Positions 7,135 to 17,107 of a stretch of 64,000 nt of DNA are shown here, in pieces. How positions within the stretch are numbered: the first letter of the stretch is position 1; the number at the start of each line of letters is the position of its first letter. The notes beneath the pieces were generated by a model. The model was not told the DNA's origin. It was given only the letters and a program-made list of their open reading frames with translations, and searched no databases. Location: NCBI RefSeq assembly GCF_900116515.1, contig NZ_FPBA01000002.1, positions 62,001 to 126,000 of the forward strand. Direction: 5' to 3'. The position numbers were made by a program, and so were the translations under genes. Source of the DNA: Geodermatophilus amargosae. GTDB taxonomy: Bacteria; Actinomycetota; Actinomycetes; Mycobacteriales; Geodermatophilaceae.

Positions 7135-10110
7135 TCAACCGGTGGGCTCGGCCGGTGCCGCGGCGCCACCCTTGGCCGCCTCGTAGGCCTCGGCGGCCCG
7201 CTGCAGGTCCTCCAGCGCCTGACCCTGCGCTGCGAAGTCGCCGTTGCGCTGCGCGTCCTCCAGCCGCTGCAGGGCGGCGTCGAGGTCCTGGACGGCCTGG
7301 TCCAGCGTCGGATCGGACCCGGTGCCGCCGTCGGCCGGCGGCGGGGTCGGCTCCGTGGGCGTGGTCGGCTCCGTCGGCGGCGTCGGCTCCTCGGTGTCCG
7401 GGGTGGTGCCGGCGTCGTCGGAGTCGGTGGCGGTGGCGCCCGCCCCGGCCCCGAAGACCAGGTCCAGCGCCTCGGACAGGGTGTCGGCGTAGCCGACCCG
7501 GCCGCCGTAGTTGACCAGCACCTTGCGCAGCAGCGGGAAGGAGTTCTCCCCCGTCCCCTGCACGTACAGCGGTTGCACGTACAGCAGGCCGTTGCCGCCG
7601 ATCGGCAGGGTCAGCAGGTTCCCGAACACCGCCCGGGAGTCCCTGCTGTTGAACAGCGTCAGGTCCTGCGCGACCTCGTCGTCGGTGTTGAACGACTGCT
7701 GCACCTGCTGCGGCCCGCGGAAGGGCGTGTTCCCCGGCAGGCGGAGCACCTGGATCTGGCCGTAGGTGTCCGGGTCGCTCGACGCGGAGATGAACGCCGA
7801 GAGGTTCTGCCGCCGGAACGCGTTGAGCGCGCTGGTCAGCTGGAACGTCGCGCCTGCCTCGTTCGGACGCGCGGCGAGGATGTAGTACGGCGGCTGCGCC
7901 TCCTCGGTCTGCGTGTCCTGCGTCGGGTCCGACGGCACCGCCCAGCGGTCGTTCTGGCTGTAGAAGTCGCTGGGGTTGGCCACGTGATAGCGGGTGAGGA
8001 TGTCGCGCTGCAGCTTGAACAGGTCCTCGGGGTAGCGCACGTGGGCGATGAGCTCGTCGCTCATGTCGGACTTCGGCTGGACGGTCCCGGGGAACGCGGC
8101 CTGGTAGGCCTGCAGCACCGGGTCCTCCACGTCCCACTCGTACAGGGTCACGGTGCCGTCCTCGGCATCCACCGTGGCCTTGACCGAGTTGCGGATGTAG
8201 TTGAACTGCTCGTTGGGCAGCGCCGAGGTCCCCTGCCCGGTGAGCGCGTCGGCCGCGGCCTCGCCGAGCTCCATCCGCTCGCTGTAGGGATAGGCGTCCG
8301 ACGTCGTGTAGCCGTCGAGGATCCAGGTCACCCGGCCGCCGATGACCGCCGGGTACGGGTCGCCGTCGACCTCGAGGAACGGTGCGGCCTTCTCCACCCG
8401 CTCGCGCGGGTCGCGGACGTAGAGCACCTTCGAGGCGTCGTTGACCGCACCGGAGAGCAGGAAGTTGCGCTCCCGGTAGTAGATGGCGAACGTCAACTGC
8501 CGGAAGAAGCTGCCGATCGCGACGCCGCCCTCGCCGTCGTAGGTGTTGTTGACCTCGCCCTCGGAGCCGTCCTCGGGCCGGTCGAACTCGCGCGCGTCGG
8601 CGCCCTCGGGCGCCCCGACGACGGAGTAGTTGTCGTTGCCGATCAGCTCGCCGTAGTAGATGCGGCCCTGCTCGACCTCGATGTCGCCGGTGGTGGGCAG
8701 GTCGCGGCTGGTGAAGTTCGGCTCGCCACCCTCCGCGCCGGTGACCACCTGGTTGGCCGGCGCGGCCACGAAGCCGTTGCCGTGCGTGTAGACGGTGTGC
8801 CGGTTGATCCAGGTGTCCTGGTTCTCCGACAGGCTGTCGCTGTCGAGCTCACGGACGGCGACGACGTAGTCGCGGGTCTCGCCGTTGATCGTGTAGCGGT
8901 CGATGTCGAGCTTCTCCGGGAAGCCGTAGACGTTGCGGATCTGCTGGCGCGCGGTGAACGTCCCGGCCAGCACGTTGGGGTCGAGCAGCCGGGCGTTCGG
9001 GATCGTCGCGTCGTCGGCCCGCAGCTGGGCGAGCGCGGCGTCGGTGTCGACGTCGTCGCCGGTGGCCTCCTCGGCGAAGTCGGTGTACTCGACCTCGCTG
9101 AGGCCGTAGGCGTCGCGGGTCGAGGCGATGGCCCGCTCGATGTAGTCGGCCTCGCGCTCGTTGGCGCTCGGGCGCACGACGAACTGCTGCACGATGGCCG
9201 GGTAGGCGACGCCGATGACCAGGCTGGACAGCAGCAGCAGGACCAGTGCGGCGGCCGGCAGCCGGAAGTTGCGGACGACGACGTTGGCGAAGAACGCGAC
9301 GGCACAGAAGGCCGCGGCGAACACCAGGATCGTCTTGGCCGGTAGCAGCGCGTTGACGTCGGTGTAGCTCGCGCCGCTGAACAGCTCGCCGCGGTCGGAG
9401 TAGACCAGCTCGTAGCGGTCGAACCAGTAGGCGAGCGCCTTGAGCGCCACGAACAGGCCCAGCAGCACCGACAGCTGGACCATCGCCGCGCCGGTGAGCT
9501 TCTGCCCCGGCGTCTGCAGCCGCAGCCCGCCGAACACGTAGTGGGTGAGCAGCGAGCCGATCAGCGACAGCAGCACGATCGCGAAGCCGAAGCTCAGCAG
9601 CAGCCGGTAGAAGGGGTACTCGAAGACGAAGAAGGACAGGTCCAGGCCGAACTGCGGATCGGTGTCCCCGAAGGGCACCGAGTTCCGGAAGGTCAGCCAG
9701 GTCTGCCAGCTGCCCTGCGCGGTGAACCCGGCGAACAGGCCGACGACGACGGCGACGGCGCTGAGCACCAGCGTGCGGCGGGGCTCCAGCGACTGCCGGT
9801 AGCGCTCCAGGTTCTGCTGTTCCAGCGACATCGGCCGGAACGCCGGCCGGAACCGGTAGGCGAGGTAGATCGCCAGCGCGGTCAGTCCGCCGGTGGCCAC
9901 GCCGGCCACCGCGAACAGCAGCGCGCGCGTCTGGAGCTCGGTCCAGAACACCTCGGTGTAGCCGGTCTCGTCGAACCAGAGGTAGTCGACGTAGACGTTG
10001 GTCAGCGTCCCGATGGCCGTGAACAGCACCAGCAGCACGGCGATGGACCCGATGACCACCTTCGCGCGCCGCGACAGCGTCGGCACGGACACGGGGGGCC
10101 TCATGGCCAC
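7135..10110 (-). CDS. UPF0182 family integral membrane protein
   Basis: A 991-residue protein of COG1615/UPF0182, matching Rv3193c of M. tuberculosis in family and place. The N-terminal third has about seven hydrophobic membrane helices ([13 protein letters not shown] onward), including the conserved [11 protein letters not shown] segment after the first. A large domain of about 550 residues follows, probably outside the membrane, then a Pro/Thr-rich linker ([16 protein letters not shown]) and a coiled-coil-like Ala/Glu tail. The function of the family is not established. The GTG at 10110 is preceded by AAGGAGA. The partner gene upstream is the YlbL-type protease, 243 bases away. Confidence 0.9.
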   Translation of the reverse strand: MAMRPPVSVPTLSRRAKVVIGSIAVLLVLFTAIGTLTNVYVDYLWFDETGYTEVFWTELQTRALLFAVAGVATGGLTALAIYLAYRFRPAFRPMSLEQQNLERYRQSLEPRRTLVLSAVAVVVGLFAGFTAQGSWQTWLTFRNSVPFGDTDPQFGLDLSFFVFEYPFYRLLLSFGFAIVLLSLIGSLLTHYVFGGLRLQTPGQKLTGAAMVQLSVLLGLFVALKALAYWFDRYELVYSDRGELFSGASYTDVNALLPAKTILVFAAAFCAVAFFANVVVRNFRLPAAALVLLLLSSLVIGVAYPAIVQQFVVRPSANEREADYIERAIASTRDAYGLSEVEYTDFAEEATGDDVDTDAALAQLRADDATIPNARLLDPNVLAGTFTARQQIRNVYGFPEKLDIDRYTINGETRDYVVAVRELDSDSLSENQDTWINRHTVYTHGNGFVAAPANQVVTGAEGGEPNFTSRDLPTTGDIEVEQGRIYYGELIGNDNYSVVGAPEGADAREFDRPEDGSEGEVNNTYDGEGGVAIGSFFRQLTFAIYYRERNFLLSGAVNDASKVLYVRDPRERVEKAAPFLEVDGDPYPAVIGGRVTWILDGYTTSDAYPYSERMELGEAAADALTGQGTSALPNEQFNYIRNSVKATVDAEDGTVTLYEWDVEDPVLQAYQAAFPGTVQPKSDMSDELIAHVRYPEDLFKLQRDILTRYHVANPSDFYSQNDRWAVPSDPTQDTQTEEAQPPYYILAARPNEAGATFQLTSALNAFRRQNLSAFISASSDPDTYGQIQVLRLPGNTPFRGPQQVQQSFNTDDEVAQDLTLFNSRDSRAVFGNLLTLPIGGNGLLYVQPLYVQGTGENSFPLLRKVLVNYGGRVGYADTLSEALDLVFGAGAGATATDSDDAGTTPDTEEPTPPTEPTTPTEPTPPPADGGTGSDPTLDQAVQDLDAALQRLEDAQRNGDFAAQGQALEDLQRAAEAYEAAKGGAAAPAEPTG

Positions 10111-10353
10111 GAGCGGTCTCCTTCAGTTGCAGGTGCGGCGGGCACCGGGGTGCGCCGTCGCGGTATGGCGACCGCGGGCGGTCGTACGTGAGCGCGGGAC
10201 GGTCTGCGTCGGCTCGGGCGCCGGGCCGGCACAGGACCATCCGGTGTCGCCCTTGCCAACGCTCGGCACGGCACCGGGTTCCCCGGCGACCCGGTGCTGG
10301 CCGACAGCTTCCTCCAAGCCGACGGGTGTGCGCCCGCACGGCCCCCCGGGCGG

Positions 10354-11379
10354 TCAGCAGCCGGCAGGGGTGCGGCCCTCCCGGACGTCCTCCAGCGCGG
10401 TCAGCGCGTCGTCGAGCGTGCCCACCCGGGCGAGGGTCAGCCCGGTGGCCGGTGAGCCGAGGGCGTCGGCGCAGTTGTCGGCCGGGACGAGGAAGAGCTC
10501 GGCGCCGATCTCCTGGGCGGCGACCATCTTCAGCTGGATGCCGCCGACCGGGCCGACCGTGCCCTCGGGGGCGATCGTGCCGCTGCCGGCCACCACGGCG
10601 CCCTCGGTCAGGTCGGTGTCGCCGACCAGGTCGAGGATGCCGAGCGAGAGCATGAGCCCGGCCGAGGGGCCTCCGACGTCGGCCACGTCGATGTCGACGT
10701 CGAAGGGCGCCGAGGGCTGCTCGCGGACCGTGACGCCGAGCACGGAGCCCTCCCGGTCCGGGGCGTCCCCGGCGGTGACGGTGGCTGTGCCCGGCTGCCC
10801 GAGCCGGGTGTAGGCCACCTGCACGGACGAGCCGGCCGGGATGGCGGTGAGGACGGCGGCCAGCGTGGCCGAGTCCGGTGTCGGCTGCCCGTCCACGGAC
10901 TCGATCGCGTCGTTCTCCTCGAGCAGCCCGTCCGAGGGCGAGTCGTCGCCGGCGATGCCGCGGACGACGACCTTCACCGGGTAGCCGAGCTCGCCGAGTG
11001 CCGCGGCCTCGGCCGACTCCTCGGAGGTGAGGAAGGCCTGCCGGTTGGCCTGCTCGATCTCCTCCTCGGTCCGGTCCGGCGGGTACACCGACTCCTCGGG
11101 CACCACGCTCACCTCGTCGTCGAACCAGCCGCGGACCGCCTCCACCAGGCTCAGCCCCGCCCGGCCGACGCCGACCGTGGTCAGGTTCAGGTTCCCGTCG
11201 ACGTCGTTGCGGTCGCGGCCGCGGACGGTGATGACGGGGTCGCCGTCGATGTCGCCGAGGGTGTTGAAGGTGGGGCCGGGCACCTGGGCGACGTAGGGCA
11301 CGGGCAGGGCCGCGCCGAGGATCCCGGCGACCAGGAGCAGCACCACACCGACGGCGAGGACGGCGATCCGACGGGTCAC
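10354..11379 (-). CDS. PDZ and Lon-type serine protease, membrane-anchored (YlbL family)
   Basis: A 341-residue protein. Residues 5-26 form one membrane anchor, a PDZ-like domain covers about 130-205, and a Lon-protease (S16) domain covers about 220-330 with catalytic S239 in VGGPSAGLM and K284 in GGIQLKMVAA. The protease domain should lie on the outer face of the membrane. It matches Rv3194c in position and family. A TAGAGT box ends 9 bases before the GTG start, so the transcript has almost no leader. It diverges from the DUF2342 gene. Substrates are unknown. Confidence 0.88.
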   Translation of the reverse strand: MTRRIAVLAVGVVLLLVAGILGAALPVPYVAQVPGPTFNTLGDIDGDPVITVRGRDRNDVDGNLNLTTVGVGRAGLSLVEAVRGWFDDEVSVVPEESVYPPDRTEEEIEQANRQAFLTSEESAEAAALGELGYPVKVVVRGIAGDDSPSDGLLEENDAIESVDGQPTPDSATLAAVLTAIPAGSSVQVAYTRLGQPGTATVTAGDAPDREGSVLGVTVREQPSAPFDVDIDVADVGGPSAGLMLSLGILDLVGDTDLTEGAVVAGSGTIAPEGTVGPVGGIQLKMVAAQEIGAELFLVPADNCADALGSPATGLTLARVGTLDDALTALEDVREGRTPAGC

Positions 11380-11473
11380 GACCGGCCACTCTAGGTGGGG
11401 TCGGGGCCCGGCACGTCCGCCGAGAGCGGACAGGACCGGCCCCGATCCGTCCGCTCCGGCGTGATCACGCGTC

Positions 11474-11479
11474 TACCGT
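11474..11479 (+). promoter_or_regulatory. -10 element, leaderless DUF2342 gene
   Basis: TACCGT ends exactly 7 bases before the A of the ATG at 11486, placing the predicted transcript start on the start codon. No ribosome binding site is needed or seen. Confidence 0.55.
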
Positions 11480-11485
11480 GGGGGC

Positions 11486-12865
11486 ATGAGCGACGTGCCG
11501 TTCGGCTTCGGGCCTCCCGACCGCGACCCGGAGCGCCGGGACCAGCCGGGCTCGGGTGACCCGTTCGGCTTCGGGGCCCTGTTCGGGTTCGGTGGCCCGG
11601 GCGGCGCCGGGGGCGGCAGCCCGGAGGACCTGCTGGGCAAGATGCCGCTGTTCGCCGAGCTGCAGAAGCTCATGAACTGGTCGGGCGGACCGGTCAACTG
11701 GGACCTCGCCCGCCAGGGCGCGATCAGCTCGCTGGCCACCGGCACGCAGCCGACGTCGGAGGCCGAGCGGGGCGCCGTCGCCGAGGCGCTGCGCCTGGCC
11801 GACCTGTGGCTCGACCAGGTCACCGACCTGCCCTCCGGCGCCGACCGGCCGCTGGCCTGGTCGCGGGTCGAGTGGATCGAGCAGACGCTGCCGGCCTGGA
11901 GCGCGCTCATCGACCCGCTGGCCGAGAAGGTCGTGGCCGCGATGACCGCCGCGCTGCCGCAGGAGGCCATGGCGATGGCCGGCCCGCTGGCCGGGATCAT
12001 GGGCCAGATGGGCGGGCTGATGTTCGGCGCCCAGGTCGGCCAGGCCCTCGGCCGGCTGGCCGGTGAGGTGGTCACCGGCACCGAGGTCGGCCTGCCGCTG
12101 GCGCCGGCCGGGTCGGCGGTGCTCGTCCCGCAGAACGTCGCGAGCTTCGCCGAGGGCCTCGACCGCCCCGCCGACGAGGTCCGCCTCTTCCTCGCGCTGC
12201 GCGAGGCCGCCTCGCTGCGGCTGTTCGCGCACGTGCCGTGGCTGCGCCAGCAGCTGCACGACGCCGTCCACGCCTACGCCCGCGGCATCACCATCGACCG
12301 CGAGGCGATCGAGCGCGGCCTCACCGACGCCATGGGCTCGATGGAGGGCGGTTTCGACCCGTCCAACCCCGAGGCCATCCAGGAGCTGCTCGGCAGCGGC
12401 CTGCTGGAGCCGGAGGAGACCCCGGAGCAGCAGATGGCGCTGCGCCGGCTGGAGACCCTGCTCGCGCTGGTCGAGGGCTGGATCGACGCCGTCGTGGCCG
12501 CGGCCGCCGGTGAGCGGCTGCCCGGGCACGGGGCGCTGGCCGAGACCATGCGCCGCCGTCGCGCCTCCGGCGGGCCGGCCGAGCAGACCTTCGCCACGCT
12601 GGTGGGCCTGCAGCTGCGCCCGCGCCGGCTGCGCGACGCCGCGACCGTCTGGGGCGCGATGGCGCAGCGCTACGGCACGGCCGAGCGCGACCGCCTGTGG
12701 TCGCACCCGGACCTGCTGCCGACGTCGGACGACCTCGACGAGCCGATGGACTTCGTGGCCCGCCAGGGTGTCGACGACGAGCTGCGTGCGCTCACCGCCG
12801 AGGCGGAGGACGCCGGCACGGACACGGACACCACCCCGCCGGACGACGACTCCCCGGCTCGCTGA
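11486..12865 (+). CDS. DUF2342 family (zincin-like) protein
   Basis: A 459-residue protein with a Gly/Phe-rich N-terminus (FGFGALFGFGG), an alpha-helical core with repeated MGQMGGLMFGAQVGQALG-type segments, and an acidic tail. The family (Pfam zinicin_2) is annotated as putative zinc metalloprotease, but the place expected for a HExxH helix reads LREAASLRLFAHVPWL, with no HExxH. Metalloprotease activity is therefore doubtful. It matches Rv3195 in position, divergent from the YlbL protease gene. Confidence 0.82.
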   Translation: MSDVPFGFGPPDRDPERRDQPGSGDPFGFGALFGFGGPGGAGGGSPEDLLGKMPLFAELQKLMNWSGGPVNWDLARQGAISSLATGTQPTSEAERGAVAEALRLADLWLDQVTDLPSGADRPLAWSRVEWIEQTLPAWSALIDPLAEKVVAAMTAALPQEAMAMAGPLAGIMGQMGGLMFGAQVGQALGRLAGEVVTGTEVGLPLAPAGSAVLVPQNVASFAEGLDRPADEVRLFLALREAASLRLFAHVPWLRQQLHDAVHAYARGITIDREAIERGLTDAMGSMEGGFDPSNPEAIQELLGSGLLEPEETPEQQMALRRLETLLALVEGWIDAVVAAAAGERLPGHGALAETMRRRRASGGPAEQTFATLVGLQLRPRRLRDAATVWGAMAQRYGTAERDRLWSHPDLLPTSDDLDEPMDFVARQGVDDELRALTAEAEDAGTDTDTTPPDDDSPAR

Positions 12866-12884
12866 GGACGCCCTGCGAGGCGCC

Positions 12885-12930
12885 GCGAGGAGTGGGGGCC
12901 GGAGGCTCCCGCGATCGAGTGGCGGGAACG
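12885..12930 (+). repeat. Dispersed repeat family 2, copy 1
   Basis: Lies 20 bases past the DUF2342 stop. It shares gaggagtgggggccggagg with a site at 47531 and is also preceded by a gcgaggcg element as that copy is. The following 25 bases are looser (ctcccgcgatcgagtggcggg here). Confidence 0.5.
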
Positions 12931-12998
12931 GCTCCGTGCACGTCGGGGACGGCACCTGGCCGCGGTGTCGGCCGGTAGGCCGACGAGGTGAGCAGTGC

Positions 12999-13580
12999 TC
13001 AGTCCACGAGGTCGCCGTCGTCCCCGCCGGCGCCGTCGGCGCGGACGGACTCCACGCCCTCGAGGAAGCCGCGGGCCCGCTCGGCGCGCGGGTAGCGGGC
13101 GACCAGCGCCCAGAAGCGGGCGTCGTGGCTGGGCTCGATCAGGTGCGCCAGCTCGTGGACGAGCACGTAGTCGACGACGTACTCCGGCATCGACCGCAGC
13201 CGGCTCGACAGCCGGATGCTGCCGTCGGCCGGGGTGCACGAGCCCCAGCGGCGCTGCTGGTTGCCCACCCACCGCACGCTGGCCGGCTGCGGGACGCCGT
13301 CGAGGTGGGCGGCCGACAGCGCCCGCGCCCGGCCCATGAGCTCCTCGTCGCCGCCCAGCGACCTGCGGCGGCGCTCCTCTCGGGTCTGCAGCTTGGCCAC
13401 CATCTGGGCCACCCAGCGCCGCTCCTCGGCGGGGGTGAAGGCCGCCGGGATGAGCACGACCGTCCGCCCGGACTCCTGGTACGCGGTCACCGTCCGACGG
13501 CGGCGCGCACTGCGGCGCACCTCCACCGGCCCGCTCGTCGAGAGGGGGCCGCGCGAGGAGTCGGAGGTCGAACCGGGCAC
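12999..13580 (-). CDS. YgjP/DUF45-type M48 zinc metallopeptidase
   Basis: A 193-residue protein. The zinc-binding helix is [20 protein letters not shown] (HExxH plus a third His), and [22 protein letters not shown] is the conserved strand motif of the family. This resembles the SprT/YgjP group, a stand-alone zincin fold of uncertain substrate. It starts at the GTG at 13580 ([10 protein letters not shown]), with no clear Shine-Dalgarno site. It converges on the DUF2342 gene and diverges from the small DUF5679 gene. Confidence 0.85.
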   Translation of the reverse strand: MPGSTSDSSRGPLSTSGPVEVRRSARRRRTVTAYQESGRTVVLIPAAFTPAEERRWVAQMVAKLQTREERRRRSLGGDEELMGRARALSAAHLDGVPQPASVRWVGNQQRRWGSCTPADGSIRLSSRLRSMPEYVVDYVLVHELAHLIEPSHDARFWALVARYPRAERARGFLEGVESVRADGAGGDDGDLVD

Positions 13581-13950
13581 GGGACGACCGTAGCCACCGG
13601 CGGTCGCCGACGCGCCCGGGGGCGCCACCCGCTCGGGTACGAGTCGCACGGACGGTGGACAGCCGGCGCGCGCGCCGGGGGGCGGTCCGTCCACAACCGC
13701 CCGGGGAGCATCCCCGCAGGTGACGGCCGTGCGACGTGCGCATGACGGCCGGGTGGCCGACGGCCCCTCCCCCGGCTGCGCACAGGGACACGCCGACGGG
13801 TCCCCACCGTCTCCACAGGCCTGTCCACAGGCTGTGGGAACCACGTCCCCGGAGGTCCCCCGGCCGCTCCGAGCGGACGGCACGGTCCGGGTAGCGTTCC
13901 GCGAAGGACGGCGCTCGCAGGGGTGCCGAGCAGCCGAGGGAGGAGGCACC
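13581..13950. other. 370-base gene-free interval
   Basis: No credible gene on either strand. A TAGCGT box at 13892-13897 could be the -10 of the DUF5679 gene, giving a leader of about 45 bases with a strong GGGAGGAGG site. Between 13809 and 13838 there are several TCCACAG-type words, noted and rejected as an origin. The rest shows nothing I can name. Confidence 0.4.
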
Positions 13951-14103
13951 GTGGCGGAGAGCTACAACGGTTACTGCGTGAAGTGCAAGGAGAAGCGGGA
14001 CTTCGACGGCGAGGTCAAGGTCAGCGAGTCCGGCCGCCGTATGGCCCAGGGCACCTGCCCGGTCTGCGGCACCAAGATGAACCGGATCCTCGGCAAGGCC
14101 TGA
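13951..14103 (+). CDS. DUF5679 small zinc-ribbon protein
   Basis: A 50-residue protein, start GTG with GGGAGGAGG eight bases upstream. Two CxxC knuckles ([11 protein letters not shown] and [13 protein letters not shown]) make a compact zinc ribbon. The family is widespread in Actinobacteria with no assigned function; the small basic ribbon suggests RNA or ribosome contact, which is inference. A hairpin follows at 14170. Confidence 0.85.
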   Translation: MAESYNGYCVKCKEKRDFDGEVKVSESGRRMAQGTCPVCGTKMNRILGKA

Positions 14104-14110
14104 ACGAGAA

Positions 14111-14160
14111 CCCTCCTGCCCCCACCGCTCGGGCACCCGCGGCGGGACCCTGCAGGAGCC
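14111..14160 (+). repeat. Dispersed repeat family 1, copy A
   Basis: Begins CTCCTGCCCCCACCGCTCG and ends cgcggcgggaccctgcagg. The 19-base tail is identical to copy C at 51565, and copy B lies at 16795 on the other strand. The outer CTCCTGC/GCAGGAG arms can form a hairpin. Confidence 0.5.
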
Positions 14161-14169
14161 AGAACGCCC

Positions 14170-14204
14170 GACGGCGGCGTCCCCCACGGCGGGGCGCCGC
14201 CGTC
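14170..14204 (+). terminator. Hairpin terminator after the DUF5679 gene
   Basis: Perfect 10-bp arms GACGGCGGCG and CGCCGCCGTC around a 15-base loop. Confidence 0.65.
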
Positions 14205-14270
14205 GTGGTCCCCGGGTACGCCTGTGGACGACGACAGCGGGGCCGGGTGCGCTGCTGCCACCCTGCCCGG

Positions 14271-15322
14271 GTGTCCGACACCGCCCACCCCCTCCTGCCC
14301 CCGGGCACGCCGCTGCTGCGCCGCGCCACCGACGCCGTCCAGGTCGGCGGGGTCGACGGCGGGGACGGAGTCCTGGTGGGGCCGGCCCCGGGCGCGGTGA
14401 CCGAGCTGCTGCGGGGCCTCGACGGCCGGCGCACGCAGGGGGCCGTGCTCGCCGACGCCGCCGGTGCCGGCCTGGAGCCCCGCTCGGTCGCCGCCCTGCT
14501 CGACCACCTGCGGGTGACCGGAGCGCTGGTGGACCTCGACGCCGCCGACCTGCTGGCCGCCGACGCCGGACCGGCTGCTGCGGCCCGCACCGCCGCCGAG
14601 GTGCCTGCCGCCCGCGATCCGGACGGCGCGGTGCGCTGGCACGCCCGGCGCCGCGCGTGCGTGGTGGTCGAGGGCGCGACCCGGGTCGGTGTCCCCGTGG
14701 CCACGCTGCTCGCCGCCAGCGGCGTGGGCCGGGTCAGCGTCCGCGACGAGGGCGTGGCCACCGCGGGCGACACCGTCGCCGGAGGGCTGACCGCGGCCGA
14801 CGAGGGCCGCCCCAGGACGCTCGCCGCCGCCGACGCCGTCCGCCGCGCGAGCCCGCTCACCGACCTGCGCCCGCTGCCGCCGGGCACCACTCCCGACCTC
14901 GTCGTCCTCGCCCGACCGTGGGGAGCCTCCGACCCGCTCCTCGCCGGGCTGCACGACGCCGGCGTCACGCACCTGGTGGCCGCCGTCCGCGGGGACACCG
15001 GCGTCGTCGGGCCCTGGTGGTGCCCGGCGTGACCAGCTGCCTGCGCTGCGCCGACCTGCGCCGCCGCGACGCCGATCCGCACTGGCCGGTGCTCGCCGCC
15101 CAGCTCACCGCGGCCGACGCACCGGGCGGGTCCACGCTCACCTGCTGGGCGACGGCGCTGGTCGCGGCCCAGCAGGTCCTGGCCTACCTCGACGGCAGCG
15201 GCAGCCCCGCGGCGCTCTCGGCGTCGGTGGAGCTGTGCCCACCGGGGCTCGTCCCGCGGCTGCGCCGCTGGCCACCGCACCCGTCCTGCGGGTGCACGGG
15301 CGCCGCCCGCCCCTCCGGGTGA
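14271..15322 (+). pseudogene. ThiF/cyclodehydratase-like protein, frameshifted
   Basis: The frame from GTG 14271 (SDTAHPLLPPGTPLL) codes for an E1/ThiF-like fold seen in actinobacterial TOMM-cyclodehydratase-type proteins, but runs into a stop at 15030-15032 after GVVGPWWCPA. The conserved continuation GPLVVPGVTSCLRCADLRRR is intact in the next frame and runs to 15322, ending in the second zinc pair CGC. Adding one C to the CCC at 15012-15014 restores a single 351-residue protein with its CxxC zinc site. The gene is therefore a recent one-base deletion or a sequencing error. It sits directly before the AarF kinase, as in related actinobacteria. Its function is unknown. Confidence 0.78.
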
Positions 15323-15364
15323 CGGCGGACACGCCTCCACCAGCGGTCCGGGCTCCGCGTCGGG

Positions 15365-15370
15365 GACAAT
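15365..15370 (+). promoter_or_regulatory. -10 element, leaderless AarF kinase gene
   Basis: GACAAT ends 7 bases before the GTG at 15377, so transcript and translation starts should coincide. Confidence 0.5.
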
Positions 15371-15376
15371 GGCACC

Positions 15377-16699
15377 GTGACCGACGACGCACAGGGGATC
15401 CCCAGGGGCTCGATCTCGCGCACGGCGCGGCTGGCCTCGCTGCCCCTCGGTGCGGCGGGCCGCGCCACGCTCGGCATCGGCAAGCGGCTGTCGGGCCAGT
15501 CGCCCGACGCCGTCACGGCCGAACTGCAGCAGCGCACCGCCGAGCAGCTGTTCGCCGTCCTCGGCCAGCTCAAGGGCGGCGCGATGAAGCTCGGCCAGAC
15601 GCTGTCGGTGTTCGAGGCCGCGGTGCCCGAGGAGGTGGCGGCGCCCTACCGGCAGGCGCTGGTCAAGCTCCAGGAGGAGGCGCCGCCGATGCCGGTGCGC
15701 ACCGTCCACGCGGTGCTCGCCGAGCAGCTCGGCGGGACGTGGCGCACCCGCTTCCGCGAGTTCGACGACCAGCCGGCCGCGGCGGCGAGCATCGGCCAGG
15801 TGCACCGCGCGACCTGGCGCGACGGCCGCGACGTCGCCGTCAAGATCCAGTACCCGGGTGCGGCCACCGCGCTCATGGCCGACCTCAACCAGCTCTCCCG
15901 CTTCGCCCGGCTGTTCGCCGCGGTCTTCCCCGGCATGGACGTCAAGCCGCTCATCGCCGAACTGCGGGCCCGCGTGGTCGAGGAGCTCGACTACGGCTTG
16001 GAGGCCGACGCGCAGCGGCAGTTCTCGGCCGCGTACGCCGGTGACCCGGAGATCGTCGTCCCCCGCGTGGTGGCCAGCGCGCCGAAGGTCATCGTCTCCG
16101 AGTGGCTGGAGGGCCTGCCGCTCTCCCGGGTCATCACCGACGGCACCCGCGAGCAGCGCGACCGCGCCGGTCACCTGATGGCCCAGCTGCACTTCTCCGC
16201 GCCGCACCGGGCCGGGCTGCTGCACGCCGACCCGCACCCGGGCAACTTCCGGCTCGTCGACGGCGACCGGCTCGGTGTCATCGACTTCGGCGCCACGGCC
16301 CGGCTGCCCGACGGGCTGCCCGAGCCGATCGGCCGTCTGGTGCGGTGGGCCCTGGAGGGGCGCGCCGAGGAGGTGCTGACCGACCTGCGCGCCGAGGGGT
16401 TCGTCCGGCCGGGGATCCAGGTCGACGCCCAGGGCGTGCTCGACTACCTGAGGCCCCTGCTCGAGCCCATCGAGAACTCCACCTTCCGCTTCACCCGCGC
16501 CTGGATGCAGGAGCAGGCCGCCCGCCTCGCCGACCCCCGCAGCGAGGCCAACAAGCTGGGCCGCCAGCTGAACCTGCCGCCTGCCTACCTGCTCATCCAC
16601 CGGGTGACGGTCGGCTCGATCGGCGTCCTCTGCCAGCTGGACGCCGCCGCCGGCTACCGCGGCGTCCTCGAGGAGTGGCTGCCGGGCTTCAAGGCCTGA
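15377..16699 (+). CDS. ABC1/AarF (UbiB-like) atypical kinase
   Basis: A 440-residue member of the ADCK/UbiB family, matching Rv3197. Family motifs in order: KxGQ in GGAMKLGQTLSVFE, the Ala-rich loop AAAASIGQVHRA, the nucleotide lysine in DVAVKIQYP, the catalytic HADPHPGNF, and metal-binding VIDFGAT. UbiB relatives support isoprenoid quinone synthesis or lipid transport; this soluble-looking actinobacterial branch has no visible membrane segment and an unproven role. In mycobacteria the same gene borders whiB7, and here it is 409 bases from it with one small gene between. Confidence 0.9.
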   Translation: MTDDAQGIPRGSISRTARLASLPLGAAGRATLGIGKRLSGQSPDAVTAELQQRTAEQLFAVLGQLKGGAMKLGQTLSVFEAAVPEEVAAPYRQALVKLQEEAPPMPVRTVHAVLAEQLGGTWRTRFREFDDQPAAAASIGQVHRATWRDGRDVAVKIQYPGAATALMADLNQLSRFARLFAAVFPGMDVKPLIAELRARVVEELDYGLEADAQRQFSAAYAGDPEIVVPRVVASAPKVIVSEWLEGLPLSRVITDGTREQRDRAGHLMAQLHFSAPHRAGLLHADPHPGNFRLVDGDRLGVIDFGATARLPDGLPEPIGRLVRWALEGRAEEVLTDLRAEGFVRPGIQVDAQGVLDYLRPLLEPIENSTFRFTRAWMQEQAARLADPRSEANKLGRQLNLPPAYLLIHRVTVGSIGVLCQLDAAAGYRGVLEEWLPGFKA

Positions 16700-16710
16700 C
16701 CGGACGACAG

Positions 16711-16755
16711 GAGGCCAGGCCCCCGACGCACCGGGAGCGTCGGGAGCCCGGCCTC
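16711..16755. terminator. Hairpin terminator after the aarF-like gene
   Basis: Long, slightly bulged inverted repeat: GAGGCC.GGC.CCCGACGC pairs with GCGTCGGG.GCC.GGCCTC. Confidence 0.65.
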
Positions 16756-16794
16756 GACCGGGAGGGGCTCGGCGCGCCGCCGGGCCCCGGAGTG

Positions 16795-16847
16795 GCCCCG
16801 CTGCAGGAGCCCACCGCGAGCCTGCGAGCGGTGGGGGGGCAGCGGGG
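16795..16847 (-). repeat. Dispersed repeat family 1, copy B
   Basis: On the minus strand it reads CTGCCCCCCCCACCGCTCG, then GGCTCGCGGTGGGCTCCTGCAG. It aligns to copies at 14111 and 51565 in order and spacing and abuts the stop of the small gene at 16851. Confidence 0.5.
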
Positions 16848-16850
16848 TGT

Positions 16851-17015
16851 CTATCGGACGGCGGCGCTGGCCCGCGCGGCTCGCCGCGTCGCGTACTCCG
16901 CGCGACGGGCCCACCGGCGGGCGGCCCGCAGCCGGCGCACGCGGCCGGCGTTGTCGGCCTCGGCGCGCAGCTCGCGCAGCCGCGTGGTGGCCAGGTCGTA
17001 CTCGTAGCTGTTCAT
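16851..17015 (-). CDS. Small arginine-rich protein
   Basis: 54 residues, starting MNSYEYDLATTRLRELRAEA; the C-terminal half is very basic (RVRRLRAARRWARRAEYATR). The ATG follows GAGGACC. It lies downstream of whiB7 on the same strand, 92 bases away, so it may be co-transcribed with it. I do not recognise the family. The amphipathic helix plus basic tail suggests nucleic acid or membrane contact, which is a guess. Confidence 0.65.
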   Translation of the reverse strand: MNSYEYDLATTRLRELRAEADNAGRVRRLRAARRWARRAEYATRRAARASAAVR

Positions 17016-17107
17016 GGCTGGTCCTCGGTGCTCACCGGGCGTCGGTGCCCGATCGGATGGGGATCGCTGCTGCTGGCTGTCGGTGGTCCGGGTCGTCGCC
17101 GTCACGG

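Noticed and set aside
10111..10353. Gene or small RNA between YlbL and UPF0182
   Set aside because: 243 bases with no conserved frame or terminator-flanked structure; a weak TTGGCA/TCCTGT pair is not convincing.
13685..13850. Cluster of TCCACAG-type words resembling DnaA boxes
   Set aside because: Only weak 8-of-9 matches, no AT-rich unwinding segment, and no dnaA, dnaN or parAB nearby; chance in GC-rich spacer is likely.
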